DNA of 25,453 nucleotides from UBA1046 sp964624395 (GCA_964624395.1 CAZUWY010000022.1:1-25453), one strand, 5' to 3'. Numbered from the stretch's first letter, positions 7,823 to 16,293 are shown. The notes: generated from the letters alone by a model not told the origin. A program made the numbers and translations.

Positions 7823-9559
7823 ATGAAAAAGTGGTGGATACTAAGCAAGGCTTTGATCAAGGGTTCAGACACCATGGGTGTGGAATCCAGAAAAAAGAAA
7901 CAAGCGAAGAAATCTTTTCTGAGTAAAAGCCTGGATAAAAGCAAAAAAACCGCTCTCTTTGCCTTAGCTCTGGTTTATATCGGCTTTATTTTTGGTATGA
8001 ATGGCTATCTTATGGCTGATTATTTTCTGGAAATGGGGATAAACGGCGGCAATATTGCCGAGCATCCTGAAATCGTATCAGTTTTACAGGCTGTGATTAC
8101 TCAGTTTTACTTACCCGGATTTTTTATGCTGCTGGGTTTGGGCTTTGTTTATTCAGCAGGGATTTTCTTTTTTGCCGAAGATCTAAATATCCTCTTATCC
8201 TTGCCGCTTACACCTGGAACAATAGTTGGAGCCAAGATCTTCAATCTTTATGTCTATTCGGTCATCATGCCGGCCGCACTCGCTTTACCGGCAACTTTTA
8301 TTCTAGGGTTCAGGCTGGGCATGCCTTTACTTTATTATTTTTATGCTCTGCTTGTTTTACTCTTTGGCGCCATGATGCCCATGTGCATTGATGCGATTTT
8401 AATTATGCTCTTGATGAGGATCTCCGCACTGACCAAAAACAAGGACCGTTTTATGATTTTGGTTCAGCTTTTGATGTTTATCGGCATCTTTGCTTTTGTT
8501 GTAACCAATACAGGCAATACTGATCCGGCCAGTCTTAAGAGTACCGGACTTTCATCTCTAATAATCTATCTCGCTCCTCTCTCTGACAAGGCCATTGAAG
8601 CTCTGGTTTTACCTTCGGCAAAGGGGTCGGCTCTTAAAATTATATCTTTTGTTGCTCTGGCTGCGATGATGGTGGCAGCTTTGATTTTGATTGCTGGGAA
8701 AATCTATCTGAAAGCTGCAAAAGAAAGCCGTTCTGGCGGCCGGGCTCATAAGCCTATGACTGATAGGAGCTGGCGTTATTTGAAGAAGTCAAAAGGGCAG
8801 GTGGCAAATCTCATGGCCAGAGAATATAAAAATCTTGCCCGCTCTCCTGTTTATCTGATGAATATTTTACTCTCCCCCATTATCATGATTGTTATTATGC
8901 TGGGCAGCTTAATTTTTACTTTGTCCAGCCAGCAGGTGGATATTACCAGCCTTAGAGCACAGATTTTACCCATGCTCACTGAAGGAAAAGATTCCCTGCT
9001 GCCGATTGCCTTTTCTTTCATCTGCGGCATTGCTGCCTTTGTCTCCAGCACCAACTATTGCACGGCTACCTCAATCTCCAGAGAGGGTAGGGGGGCAGCG
9101 ATGCTCAAATCATGGCCTGTTAGCATAAAATCTGTCTTTGCCGCCAAACTTTTGCTCGGTCAGCTGATTTCCTTTGCTATTTGGCTGCCCCTGATAGTTA
9201 TATCTTTCTGGCTCCTGCCTTTTAGTTTTTATTTTCATCCTCTTTTTGTCATCCTGCTCTTGTTTTTGCCTGCTGCCATAAATGTCACCGGACTTTTGCT
9301 TGACCTGAGAAGGCCAAATCTTGACTGGAGCTCTGAACAACAGGTGGCCAAGCAAAATTTAAATATTTTATTTCATATGCTGGCAGCGATTGTCTATGGC
9401 GGTCTACTTATAGGTCTGGCTTTGCTGGCTCAAAAACAGGGAGCCGGTATCTTGATCATATCCTTAATCTTCGGGGGTGGCAGTATTTTGCTTTTTGTTA
9501 TTGCCCTTGTTCTTTTAGGCAGATATGGTGGCAGATACTACCTGGAGCGAGTTAGCTGA
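7823..9559 (+). CDS. ABC-2-like transporter permease, about 578 aa
   Basis: This large integral membrane protein has many hydrophobic segments, starting near residue 40 after a basic cytoplasmic N-terminus rich in Lys. Two similar halves are suggested: a first block of about six helices, a hydrophilic linker near residues 300-340 (KESRSGGRAHKP and following), then a second block. It follows an ABC ATPase and is best read as its membrane partner, of the EcsB/YthQ-like or ABC_tran_2 type in which one long polypeptide replaces a dimer of short permeases. ATG 7823 has GGAGAG at 7813-7818. The in-frame ATG at 7811 lacks a binding site and overlaps that motif. The substrate is unknown. Confidence 0.8.
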   Translation: MKKWWILSKALIKGSDTMGVESRKKKQAKKSFLSKSLDKSKKTALFALALVYIGFIFGMNGYLMADYFLEMGINGGNIAEHPEIVSVLQAVITQFYLPGFFMLLGLGFVYSAGIFFFAEDLNILLSLPLTPGTIVGAKIFNLYVYSVIMPAALALPATFILGFRLGMPLLYYFYALLVLLFGAMMPMCIDAILIMLLMRISALTKNKDRFMILVQLLMFIGIFAFVVTNTGNTDPASLKSTGLSSLIIYLAPLSDKAIEALVLPSAKGSALKIISFVALAAMMVAALILIAGKIYLKAAKESRSGGRAHKPMTDRSWRYLKKSKGQVANLMAREYKNLARSPVYLMNILLSPIIMIVIMLGSLIFTLSSQQVDITSLRAQILPMLTEGKDSLLPIAFSFICGIAAFVSSTNYCTATSISREGRGAAMLKSWPVSIKSVFAAKLLLGQLISFAIWLPLIVISFWLLPFSFYFHPLFVILLLFLPAAINVTGLLLDLRRPNLDWSSEQQVAKQNLNILFHMLAAIVYGGLLIGLALLAQKQGAGILIISLIFGGGSILLFVIALVLLGRYGGRYYLERVS

Positions 9560-9742
9560 TGATTGGTGCCGTTGTAAAGCAGCAGGCATAAAGCGGGCAG
9601 AGCCTGGGCAGGGCTATTTGCTGGGGCAGGTGAACTCATGCTCTCAGAAGCTGATTTAATTTTTTGTCTCAAGGGTGAATCCTGCCAGTTTAAGCAGAGT
9701 ATTGGCATTGCTGTTTTGAGCAGAGATCTGGCTGAAGCTAAG

Positions 9743-9751
9743 TGCTATAAT
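9743..9751 (+). promoter_or_regulatory. Extended -10 promoter candidate far upstream of rpsT
   Basis: TGCTATAAT is a perfect extended -10 (TGn plus TATAAT at 9746-9751). A second TATAAT occurs at 9765-9770. Neither has a good -35. If active, this promoter would give rpsT a leader of about 200 nt that includes the competing hairpin sequences at 9848-9943. Confidence 0.35.
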
Positions 9752-9847
9752 TTATTCTAAATATTATAATTTGGAGCAAGTATCTGGAAGTTAATAAAGA
9801 AGCGAACTGCTGAGCGGGCAAAGAGCTGGCTAAGCTTCAAAACAAAG

Positions 9848-9943
9848 GCGGTTTAAGTTGCAAAACCGCTGATATTGGCTCTGGCAGGCAAAATACTTGC
9901 CAGCCTTTGTCTGGCGTGGTAAAATGCAGATCGTCTAAACCGC
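9848..9943 (+). other. Alternative-pairing element upstream of rpsT
   Basis: The 397-nt stretch 9560-9956 has no convincing gene. Within it GCGGTTT at 9848-9854 can pair with AAACCGC at 9863-9869 (7 bp, 8-nt loop). GCGGTTTA at 9848-9855 can instead pair with TAAACCGC at 9936-9943 (8 bp), which directly abuts the AGGAGG ribosome binding site of rpsT. A further hairpin, CTGGCA 9881-9886 with TGCCAG 9898-9903, lies between. The long-range pairing is possible only in a transcript starting upstream of the proximal promoter. The rest of the stretch holds only promoter-like hexamers. Confidence 0.3.
9897..9925 (+). promoter_or_regulatory. Proximal promoter of rpsT
   Basis: TTGCCA at 9897-9902 and TAAAAT at 9920-9925 are separated by exactly 17 bp. 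The expected start near 9932 gives a short leader of about 25 nt containing the AGGAGG binding site at 9944-9949. Confidence 0.7.
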
Positions 9944-9956
9944 AGGAGGTAAAATA

Positions 9957-10223
9957 ATGGCAAATATTAAGTCATCGATTAAGCGTGTCAAGATTAATCA
10001 TTCCAAAGCGCTGGTAAATAAAAGCAAAAAAAGTGCCTTAAAGACTCAGATTAAAAAAACCATTGAGGCAATTACCGCTACAGCCGAGAATGCTGAAGAG
10101 CTTTTGCGCGCAACACAGGCTGATTTGGATCGGGCGGCGACCACGGGCCTGATCAGCAAAAATACAGCAGCGAGAAGAAAAGCCCGTTTAGCCAGGCTTT
10201 ATAAGCAAGCCGCTGAAGCCTAA
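9957..10223 (+). CDS. rpsT: 30S ribosomal protein bS20
   Basis: This 88-residue Lys/Ala-rich protein matches bS20, a primary 16S rRNA-binding protein of the small subunit. The N-terminus (MANIKSSIKRVKIN) and the alternating basic helices ending in ARRKARLARLYKQA are typical, as is the length. A strong AGGAGG at 9944-9949 precedes ATG 9957 by 7 nt. It is monocistronic here: a good promoter lies directly upstream and a strong terminator at 10343-10370. In many Firmicutes rpsT sits next to holA and comEC. In this window it is about 13.5 kb from holA. Confidence 0.97.
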   Translation: MANIKSSIKRVKINHSKALVNKSKKSALKTQIKKTIEAITATAENAEELLRATQADLDRAATTGLISKNTAARRKARLARLYKQAAEA

Positions 10224-10342
10224 TCTGCTGCAAAGATTGATCTTCAACAGAGCATAAAATCTTTTTTGATCGCATCGAGGCTGTTCCTTTGGCAATGGCG
10301 TTAATGTGTAATATTGATCTTTAATTGTGAATGAAAATAATC

Positions 10343-10370
10343 AGTCGCTTCACAAAGAGGCGGCTTTTTT
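10343..10370 (+). terminator. Strong intrinsic terminator of rpsT
   Basis: AGTCGCTT at 10343-10350 pairs with AGGCGGCT at 10358-10365 (8 bp including two G-U pairs) around a 7-nt loop. A run of six T residues ends at 10370. It lies 120 nt after the rpsT stop. Confidence 0.88.
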
Positions 10371-10414
10371 ATGATAAAATACAAATTCATGACGTATGAG
10401 AGGATGGAGGGATT

Positions 10415-11401
10415 ATGAAAAGAAGTAAAATTGCTGTCACTCTGGGACTGATTCTGGGAATCATATTATCCGGGGCAGCTTTTCTCTATGGCTATACTCG
10501 CTACCTCTTGAGTCTGCCCAGCTATATCGACACCGATCTCACCATTCCGATTGAGACCGGCCTGGAAAGCCTTCCCGACCTTGAACCGGGGATGAAGGAA
10601 GGCATGAAAATTCCTATCCATCAAGACCCGGATGTGCGCCATATTCTTTTGATCGGCTCAGACAGGCGTGACAGTTCTTCGCATGGACGCTCGGACAGCA
10701 TGATACTTGTCACCATTAACGAGCGGACTAAAAAGATTCATCTAACTTCATTTGGGCGGACTATCTGGGTGAGCATACCTGATGATGCCGATCCCGGCTA
10801 TAAAAGATACTGGTCTGCCAATAATGCCCTTAATGCTGCTCATACCTGGGGTGGCCCCAGACTGCTTTTAAAGACGATTCAACGAAATTTCCGCTTGGAT
10901 GTTCAAGACTATATTGCTGTAGATTTCAATAACTTTGAAAAAGTCATTGATCAGGTGGGCGGTGTAGATATTACGCTTACCGCTGCTGAAGCAAGCCATC
11001 TTAAAGGGCAGGGACTATCTGTCTCCGAAGGCAAGCAACTGCTTAAAGGCAGCGAGGCTCTGGCCTATTCGCGCATCAGAAGAATTGACAGCGACTGGAA
11101 TCGAATGGGCCGTCAGCGCACCGTTATACAAAGTCTGATTAAGAAGATGACCAATATGAGTGCAACCTCTATCTTGAAAGTGCCGGAGAAAATCATGCCT
11201 TATCTGGAAACCAATATTTCCGCTGGCGAGCTGGAGAGTTACCTGCTCAATGTTTTAGCTTACCGCTCTTATCAAATAGATGAGATGTTTGTTCCGGTTG
11301 AAAAATACGAAGCCCTGACCAAGACTTCCACGGGACATGAGGTCTATAAGATTAACTGGGTCAAAAATATTCAGGCCATCAGGACTTTTATCGAGAATTA
11401 A
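10415..11401 (+). CDS. LytR-CpsA-Psr (LCP) family protein
   Basis: This 328-residue protein has one N-terminal membrane segment (about residues 7-26) and an extracellular LCP domain, the family that transfers undecaprenyl-linked glycopolymers such as teichoic acids onto peptidoglycan. Visible landmarks are HILLIGSDRR (77-85), GRSDSMILVTIN (91-102), DYIAVDF, VGGVDITLT, LLKGSEALAYSRIR and the Arg-rich DSDWNRMGRQRTVIQ. The usual R-D-T of the IPRDT/FMRDT motif is R115-T116 here, so the Asp is missing. GGAGG at 10406-10410 precedes ATG 10415. A TATGATAAAAT stretch right after the rpsT terminator may serve as a -10, but no -35 is seen. The gene ends 15 bp before ruvC, so the two are probably co-transcribed. 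Confidence 0.9.
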   Translation: MKRSKIAVTLGLILGIILSGAAFLYGYTRYLLSLPSYIDTDLTIPIETGLESLPDLEPGMKEGMKIPIHQDPDVRHILLIGSDRRDSSSHGRSDSMILVTINERTKKIHLTSFGRTIWVSIPDDADPGYKRYWSANNALNAAHTWGGPRLLLKTIQRNFRLDVQDYIAVDFNNFEKVIDQVGGVDITLTAAEASHLKGQGLSVSEGKQLLKGSEALAYSRIRRIDSDWNRMGRQRTVIQSLIKKMTNMSATSILKVPEKIMPYLETNISAGELESYLLNVLAYRSYQIDEMFVPVEKYEALTKTSTGHEVYKINWVKNIQAIRTFIEN

Positions 11402-11416
11402 ACTCATGAGGATGAT

Positions 11417-11920
11417 GTGATCATTTTAGGAATTGATCCGGGTTATGCGATTACAGGCTATGGGATTATTGTCAAAGACAAAGACGGTCTCAAGGCTTTG
11501 GATTATGGTGTGATTACTACTCCGACCAAATCCTATTTCCCTCAGCGTTTGTGCAGTATTCATGAAGGTCTGGCCCATCTCATAGATAAATTCAAACCAG
11601 ACTGCATCGCAGTCGAAGAGTTGTTTTTTAGCCGCAACACCACAACTGCGATTGGCACTGCCCAAGCCAGGGGGGTTGCGGTTCTGGCTGCTGCCCAAAA
11701 CAATAAACCAGTCTTTGAATATACCCCTTTGCAGGTGAAAGTTGCTGTTACCGGTTATGGCAGAGCTGAAAAAATTCAGATCCAAGAGATGGTGAAAAGA
11801 CTTTTAAAGCTTAAAAACTATCCCAAGCCGGATGATGCTGCTGATGCCCTGGCTGTTGCGATCTGTCATGCGCACAGTGGCAACAGATCTGATGCTCTGG
11901 CAGTGGGCGGTTATCAATAA
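11417..11920 (+). CDS. ruvC: Holliday junction resolvase RuvC
   Basis: This 167-residue RuvC endonuclease makes symmetric cuts in Holliday junctions bound by RuvAB. The acidic catalytic residues are present: D7 in GIDPGY, E67 in VEELFF, and D140/D143 in PDDAADALAVAICH. The start is GTG 11417, preceded by GAGG at 11408-11411. The upstream ATG triplets are in another frame and hit a stop at once. It follows the LCP gene by 15 bp and precedes ruvA by 115 bp. That gap is T-rich with only a weak 5-bp AAAGC/GCTTT hairpin, so read-through into ruvA is likely. Confidence 0.96.
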   Translation: MIILGIDPGYAITGYGIIVKDKDGLKALDYGVITTPTKSYFPQRLCSIHEGLAHLIDKFKPDCIAVEELFFSRNTTTAIGTAQARGVAVLAAAQNNKPVFEYTPLQVKVAVTGYGRAEKIQIQEMVKRLLKLKNYPKPDDAADALAVAICHAHSGNRSDALAVGGYQ

Positions 11921-12035
11921 AGCATTTTTTTAGCTTTTTTGCCTCCAGCTATATTAGAATAGATTGCAGATCAGCTTTTGCTTGTTAGTTAAAAGCTGGC
12001 GCAAGCAGTTGGCAAAAATGAATGGAGAGATAAGT

Positions 12036-12635
12036 ATGTTTGCATATATTGAAGGGAAAGTAGTAGCTAAGAATGCAGAGAGCCTGATTGTTGATGTGGG
12101 CGGTATAGGTTATGAAATCCAAATTCATGCGGGGATGCAAAATCTTCTCCCTGCCCTAGGTGATAGGGGCAGAATTCCAGTAGAGCTTCATGTGCGCGAA
12201 GATCAGATGAAATTATTCGGATTTCCCGGGGAAGAGGAAAAAAATCTCTTCCGCCTGGTTCAATCCGTCTCCGGCATAGGCCCAAAAGTTGCTCTCAATA
12301 TAACCGGTTCGATCTCACCGGGAGCTTTTGCCCTTGCAGTCTTAAATGACGATATCGGCAGCCTTACTAATATTCGCGGCATTGGAAAAAAAGGTGCCCA
12401 GCGCATTATTTTAGAATTAAAAGACAAGCTGCGTAAACTTGATCTGGACTCTGACGATTCTGCAGCGGCGATACCGCCCGCAGATGACAGCATATACGCA
12501 CAGGCTGTTTCTGCCCTCATGGTCCTGGGCTATCGCAAGGAAGAGGCCAGACATGCCTTAGGCATCAGCGGGCGGGTGGAAGCAGACAGCCTTGAGGAAG
12601 TAGTTTTAAAAGCCCTTAAAACTATGCAGGCATAA
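12036..12635 (+). CDS. ruvA: Holliday junction branch migration protein RuvA
   Basis: This 199-residue RuvA tetramerises on Holliday junctions and recruits RuvB. The N-terminal OB-fold domain (MFAYIEGKVV to about residue 65), two helix-hairpin-helix motifs (SVSGIGPKVALNITG about 77-91; NIRGIGKKGAQRIILELK about 112-129), an acidic flexible linker and the C-terminal RuvB-binding domain are all recognisable. I chose ATG 12036, which has GGAGAG at 12024-12029 and matches the usual M-(F/I)-x-Y-I-x-G start. The longer TTG-started frame from 11964 adds 24 non-conserved residues. It lies 18 bp upstream of ruvB, forming the classical ruvAB pair. Confidence 0.96.
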   Translation: MFAYIEGKVVAKNAESLIVDVGGIGYEIQIHAGMQNLLPALGDRGRIPVELHVREDQMKLFGFPGEEEKNLFRLVQSVSGIGPKVALNITGSISPGAFALAVLNDDIGSLTNIRGIGKKGAQRIILELKDKLRKLDLDSDDSAAAIPPADDSIYAQAVSALMVLGYRKEEARHALGISGRVEADSLEEVVLKALKTMQA

Positions 12636-12653
12636 TGCGGGAGGTAGGGAGAT

Positions 12654-13766
12654 TTGTATAATATTTTCAGTCAGATGGATGAAGATCAGGAAGAAGAGCG
12701 GATCATATCTCGCAAGCATCTGTTGGAAGACAAAGACGAAGCTTCAACAAGGCCAAAGAATTTGTCTGAATTTTCCGGTCAGTCCAGAATAAAAGAAAAC
12801 TTAAAAGTCTATATTGAAGCGGCACTGGCCAGAGGGGACTCACTAGACCATGTCCTGCTCTACGGTCCGCCTGGTCTGGGCAAGACAACTTTGGCTGGCA
12901 TAATTGCCAATGAGCTCGGTGTGCAGATGCGCGTAACCTCCGGACCTGCAGTTGAGCGCCAGGGTGAGCTGGCTGCCATCTTGACTAATCTCGAGGAGCA
13001 TGATGTGCTCTTCATCGATGAAATTCACCGCCTCAACCATACGGTTGAGGAGATTTTATACCCGGCAATGGAAGATTATGCCTTGGACATAATGATCGGC
13101 AAAGGACCTTCAGCCAGATCAATCAGATTGGAACTGCCAGCCTTTACTTTGATCGGAGCAACAACCAAGGCTGGCCTTTTAACCTCTCCCTTGCGCGACC
13201 GCTTTGGCATGCTGCACCGCCTGGAGCTTTACAGCGATGAAGAGATCAGGGAGATCCTCAAACGAAATGCAGCCATCTTGTCGATCGGCATCGATCAGGA
13301 AGGCCTGGAAAGGCTGGCTGGCCGCTGCCGCGGAACCCCGCGTGTCGCCATCCGTCTTTTGCGTCGGATGCGAGATTTTGCTCAGGTAAAGGGATCAGGC
13401 GTTATCAATCGTGAAATTTGCGATCTAGGCCTTACTGCTCTGGAAATTGATGAGCGCGGCCTGGACTTAACCGATAGAAGAATTATGCTGGCCATGGCGG
13501 AAATATATAAGGGAGGGCCTGTGGGGCTTGACACTTTGGCAGCTACCACCGGTGAAGACCCGGGGACGATAGAGGATGTCTATGAGCCCTATTTACTGCA
13601 GATAGGATTTATCGCCAAAACCCCGCGTGGCAGGATGCTGACAGAGCTTGGCTTTAAGCATTTAGGCATAAAAGCTGCACCGGCAACTGGTAGAGCTGAG
13701 GGAGCCGGCAGGCAGATCGCTCTGGATGAGCAAGCAGGCCCCAAGAAAGATAATGATGAAGCTTGA
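12654..13766 (+). CDS. ruvB: Holliday junction branch migration ATPase RuvB
   Basis: This 370-residue AAA+ motor drives branch migration with RuvA. It has Walker A GPPGLGKTT (71-79), Walker B FIDEIHRL (D122, E123), the GATTKAGLLTSPLRDRFG sensor region with the arginine finger area, and the C-terminal winged-helix DNA-binding domain (IDERGLDLTDRRIM to TPRGRMLTELGFKHLG). The start is TTG 12654, with GGGAGG at 12639-12644 nine nucleotides upstream. The in-frame ATG at 12675 lacks a binding site. The C-terminal 25 or so residues (after GIKAAP) are a non-conserved Gly/Ala-rich tail. The 3' end overlaps queH by 14 bp. Confidence 0.96.
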   Translation: MYNIFSQMDEDQEEERIISRKHLLEDKDEASTRPKNLSEFSGQSRIKENLKVYIEAALARGDSLDHVLLYGPPGLGKTTLAGIIANELGVQMRVTSGPAVERQGELAAILTNLEEHDVLFIDEIHRLNHTVEEILYPAMEDYALDIMIGKGPSARSIRLELPAFTLIGATTKAGLLTSPLRDRFGMLHRLELYSDEEIREILKRNAAILSIGIDQEGLERLAGRCRGTPRVAIRLLRRMRDFAQVKGSGVINREICDLGLTALEIDERGLDLTDRRIMLAMAEIYKGGPVGLDTLAATTGEDPGTIEDVYEPYLLQIGFIAKTPRGRMLTELGFKHLGIKAAPATGRAEGAGRQIALDEQAGPKKDNDEA

Positions 13767-14349
13767 CTTAGTGGATGAGAAAAAGATCTTATTACACTGC
13801 TGCTGCGGTCCTTGTGCTGAGTATCCTCTCCAGGATTTATTAACTGACGGCTACAAGCCGCATCTATACTATTTCAATCCCAATATTCAGCCACAGGTGG
13901 AATGGGAGCGCCGGCTTCAGTCTGTGCAAAAGCTAAGTGAAATATTGTCTTTGCCCTCTTCTTTTGCCGGAGAGGCACAGACAGCCAAGTGGCTGCAAAT
14001 GGCGGCTAAAGATACTGACAGATGTATTTTTTGTTATCGGATTCGGCTTGAAGCAGCGGCACAGTATGCTTTTCAAAATAAATTTAAGCTTTTCAGCACC
14101 ACTCTTCTAGTCAGTCCTTATCAAGACAATGACATCATAACATCATTAGGTAATGAAATTGCCAAAAATTATGGTTTAATCTTTCTGGCTCGCGACTGGC
14201 GGCCCAGTTTTCGCCAGGGCCAGCAATTGGCCAAAGAGCATGGCCTCTACCGCCAGCGTTATTGCGGCTGCATTTTGTCCCTGGAAGAATCTTCCTTCAA
14301 GGAAAAAATTAAAAAAGAATTAGAGGAGCTGGAAAACAATCAGGGGTGA
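13753..14349 (+). CDS. queH: Epoxyqueuosine reductase QueH
   Basis: This 198-residue protein matches QueH (formerly DUF208), the iron-sulfur enzyme that reduces epoxyqueuosine to queuosine in tRNA and is a non-homologous replacement for QueG. The diagnostic HCCCGPC is at residues 15-21, CIFC at 91-94, and CGC in RQRYCGCIL near the C-terminus. ATG 13753 (or the adjacent ATG 13756) is preceded by the weak AAGAAAGA at 13743-13750. The ATG at 13726 would add nine residues and lacks a binding site. The 14-bp overlap with ruvB suggests translational coupling at the end of the ruv operon. No other queuosine gene is in the window. Confidence 0.9.
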   Translation: MMKLDLVDEKKILLHCCCGPCAEYPLQDLLTDGYKPHLYYFNPNIQPQVEWERRLQSVQKLSEILSLPSSFAGEAQTAKWLQMAAKDTDRCIFCYRIRLEAAAQYAFQNKFKLFSTTLLVSPYQDNDIITSLGNEIAKNYGLIFLARDWRPSFRQGQQLAKEHGLYRQRYCGCILSLEESSFKEKIKKELEELENNQG

Positions 14350-14354
14350 AGATA

Positions 14355-16277
14355 CTAATCTTTACTTAGAGGTTTTTTCAGACTGAGAGGATTCAAAGGC
14401 TCAATCAGGATAGTTCGGTAATTGTCATAGATAACATGGCCCGGATTTGCAGACTTTGGTTTCCTGACGTTTTTTACCAGACAATAGTCAACCTCCACTT
14501 TGGCAGGGCTTTTATTTTTTCTGGAAAACCAGGCTACAAGACCTGCAGCTTCTTCAATTGCGCGTTCAGGGATTTTAGCTTGAGCAGATCTGATTATGGC
14601 ATGGGCACCGGCTGCATTCTTGACATGCAACCAGGTATCCTCTTTATCTGCCAGCCGAAATGTCAGCTGATCGTTTTGCAGATTGCTCCTCCCCAGTAAA
14701 ATTAGGAAACCGTCAGAGGAAAAAAACTGCCTGGGCGGGAGAGGCTTATCTGCTTTGCCACTTTCTCTCCTGCTTTTTCCCTTGGTTTCAAGCGGGCGAT
14801 ATTTCTTTCTTTTGCCGGGTTTTCCAGGTTGAAAGCTCGTTTGCGCTGCAGCTTTTTCAGCAGGCAGAAAACTAGCCTTTTTTCCGGCAGTAGCATCAAG
14901 CGTAGCAAGCTTAAGCCTTTGCTCTCTGCTAGCTCTATAATGTTTGAACTCCGCTGCCAAAGCTTCCAGATCTTCCAGATCCAATGAGTTTTCCAAAGCT
15001 GTCTTGATAGCATCCAGCCAAGCGAGAGCCTTGTTTTCAAGAGCTAGCAATTTGCTGGCCATAGCCAGTTTGTTTTTGGCCTTTTTACTCTTTTGAAAAT
15101 AAGATTTGGCGTTGGCAGAGGCCGAAAGATTAGCTTTCAGTGGAATTATTATTTCCTTTAGATCCGGGTCATAATAATCTATGGCCTTAAGCTGGGAGGA
15201 GTTTTCTTCATACTGCCAGATATTGGCCAGGGTCAATTCGCCATAGTAACGCCATAATTCAGTTTTTTCACCAGCTTCAACATCTCGCCGATGAATTTCT
15301 GCCTTGCGTGCAATAGCCTCAATTTCCTGACTGATTTTGCGCATCAGCTGCTGCTGCTTTTGCTCGAATCTATTGCTCTCGTTTTGCCGATGGCCAAAAA
15401 TCTGCATGGCCTCACCAAGAGAGGCAATGCTTTTTTTAACAAGATAACTGGGCAAATCCAGGGCATAAAAATCTAAAGGGTCTTGATCATTTTCTGAGGC
15501 ATAATAAAGAGTTGGCTGCCATTTTCTTGCGCTGATCATTTCCAAGGCCAAAGAGAGACTTTTTGCTAGCACCGCTCTTTGCTCTTGCTTTAGATCTGCT
15601 ATTTGAAGCCTAAAGTCCAAACCGGAGGCAAAGACAATCTGCCGGGCGAGGAAGGGAGATAGACCAAGAACTGAAGCTACAATACCCTTTTCCAGCTTTA
15701 GTTTTGCCAATTCAGCTGGAAAGGGATCCTTGCCCAGCTGGTAATTTTCAAGCCAGGCATTAGGGCTCAGCTTGTCCTGGGCAGGCGGCGGCAGATAAGG
15801 ATGGGCAGGCAAGATTTCGCGCACCCTGTTGATACTGTGATCCACGTGGATGATCGCATCATGGATAATACCTGTCTGATTGACTAAAATTATATTGGTC
15901 CGACGATGGATGAGCTCTACAATCAAGCTCTTTTCCACCCGATCAAGATAATCATCTACTGTGCTGAATTTAAAAATAAAGATGCGTTCGTAAGCAGGAG
16001 TTTCAACTGCTCTCAATCTGCTGCCCAGCAAATATTTGCGCAGCATCATGCAAAAGGGAGGCGCTGTTTTAGGATTTTCTTGCCTGGGGCTTCCAGGATA
16101 AATTGCCGGCAAGGAGGGATTGGCCGAGATGGTAATTTGTTCTTGCCTGCGTCCGGTATAAAAAGTCAAAACAATCGTATAGCGATCCGGCTGCATAATC
16201 TTATCGACTCTTGCATCAGCCAGCCTCGCATTTAATTCTTGGCTAAGAGCTGTGGCGGTTACTCCATCTAGGGGCAT
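14355..16277 (-). CDS. rqcH: RqcH/NFACT family ribosome quality-control protein
   Basis: This 640-residue protein matches RqcH (NEMF/Rqc2 homologue, earlier annotated as fibronectin-binding Fbp), which binds stalled 50S subunits and adds C-terminal alanine tails. The NFACT-N start MPLDGVTATALSQEL, a coiled-coil middle (residues about 290-440), a Lys/Arg-rich linker, and the NFACT-R domain with TWLHVKNAAGAHAII and the VIYDNYRTI end are present. By alignment to Bacillus subtilis RqcH from memory, the functionally required D97-R98 is E97-R98 here, and the following GRHSN motif reads HRRTN. GAGG lies 8 nt upstream of ATG 16277. It ends 5 bp from the convergent queH stop. Confidence 0.93.
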   Translation of the reverse strand: MPLDGVTATALSQELNARLADARVDKIMQPDRYTIVLTFYTGRRQEQITISANPSLPAIYPGSPRQENPKTAPPFCMMLRKYLLGSRLRAVETPAYERIFIFKFSTVDDYLDRVEKSLIVELIHRRTNIILVNQTGIIHDAIIHVDHSINRVREILPAHPYLPPPAQDKLSPNAWLENYQLGKDPFPAELAKLKLEKGIVASVLGLSPFLARQIVFASGLDFRLQIADLKQEQRAVLAKSLSLALEMISARKWQPTLYYASENDQDPLDFYALDLPSYLVKKSIASLGEAMQIFGHRQNESNRFEQKQQQLMRKISQEIEAIARKAEIHRRDVEAGEKTELWRYYGELTLANIWQYEENSSQLKAIDYYDPDLKEIIIPLKANLSASANAKSYFQKSKKAKNKLAMASKLLALENKALAWLDAIKTALENSLDLEDLEALAAEFKHYRASREQRLKLATLDATAGKKASFLPAEKAAAQTSFQPGKPGKRKKYRPLETKGKSRRESGKADKPLPPRQFFSSDGFLILLGRSNLQNDQLTFRLADKEDTWLHVKNAAGAHAIIRSAQAKIPERAIEEAAGLVAWFSRKNKSPAKVEVDYCLVKNVRKPKSANPGHVIYDNYRTILIEPLNPLSLKKPLSKD

Positions 16278-16293
16278 CTTTTATCCTCTTGCT

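Noticed and set aside
9638..9760. 40-codon plus-strand open frame starting at ATG 9638 with AGGTGA upstream
   Set aside because: The binding site is plausible, but the peptide resembles nothing known and its end overlaps the extended -10 at 9743-9751. At this length it could arise by chance.
9681..9888. CCTGCCAG (9681-9688) and CTGGCAGG (9881-9888) as a long-range inverted repeat
   Set aside because: The 8-bp match across 200 nt is expected by chance in such a span, and no other evidence supports it.
11921..12035. AAAGC/GCTTT hairpin with T-runs between ruvC and ruvA as a terminator
   Set aside because: The stem is only 5 A/T-rich base pairs with a T-rich loop and is too weak to call.
14702..15040. 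Minus-strand 112-codon frame inside rqcH, and similar long antisense or shifted frames across the window
   Set aside because: They lie entirely inside well-supported genes in other frames and show no domains or start signals.
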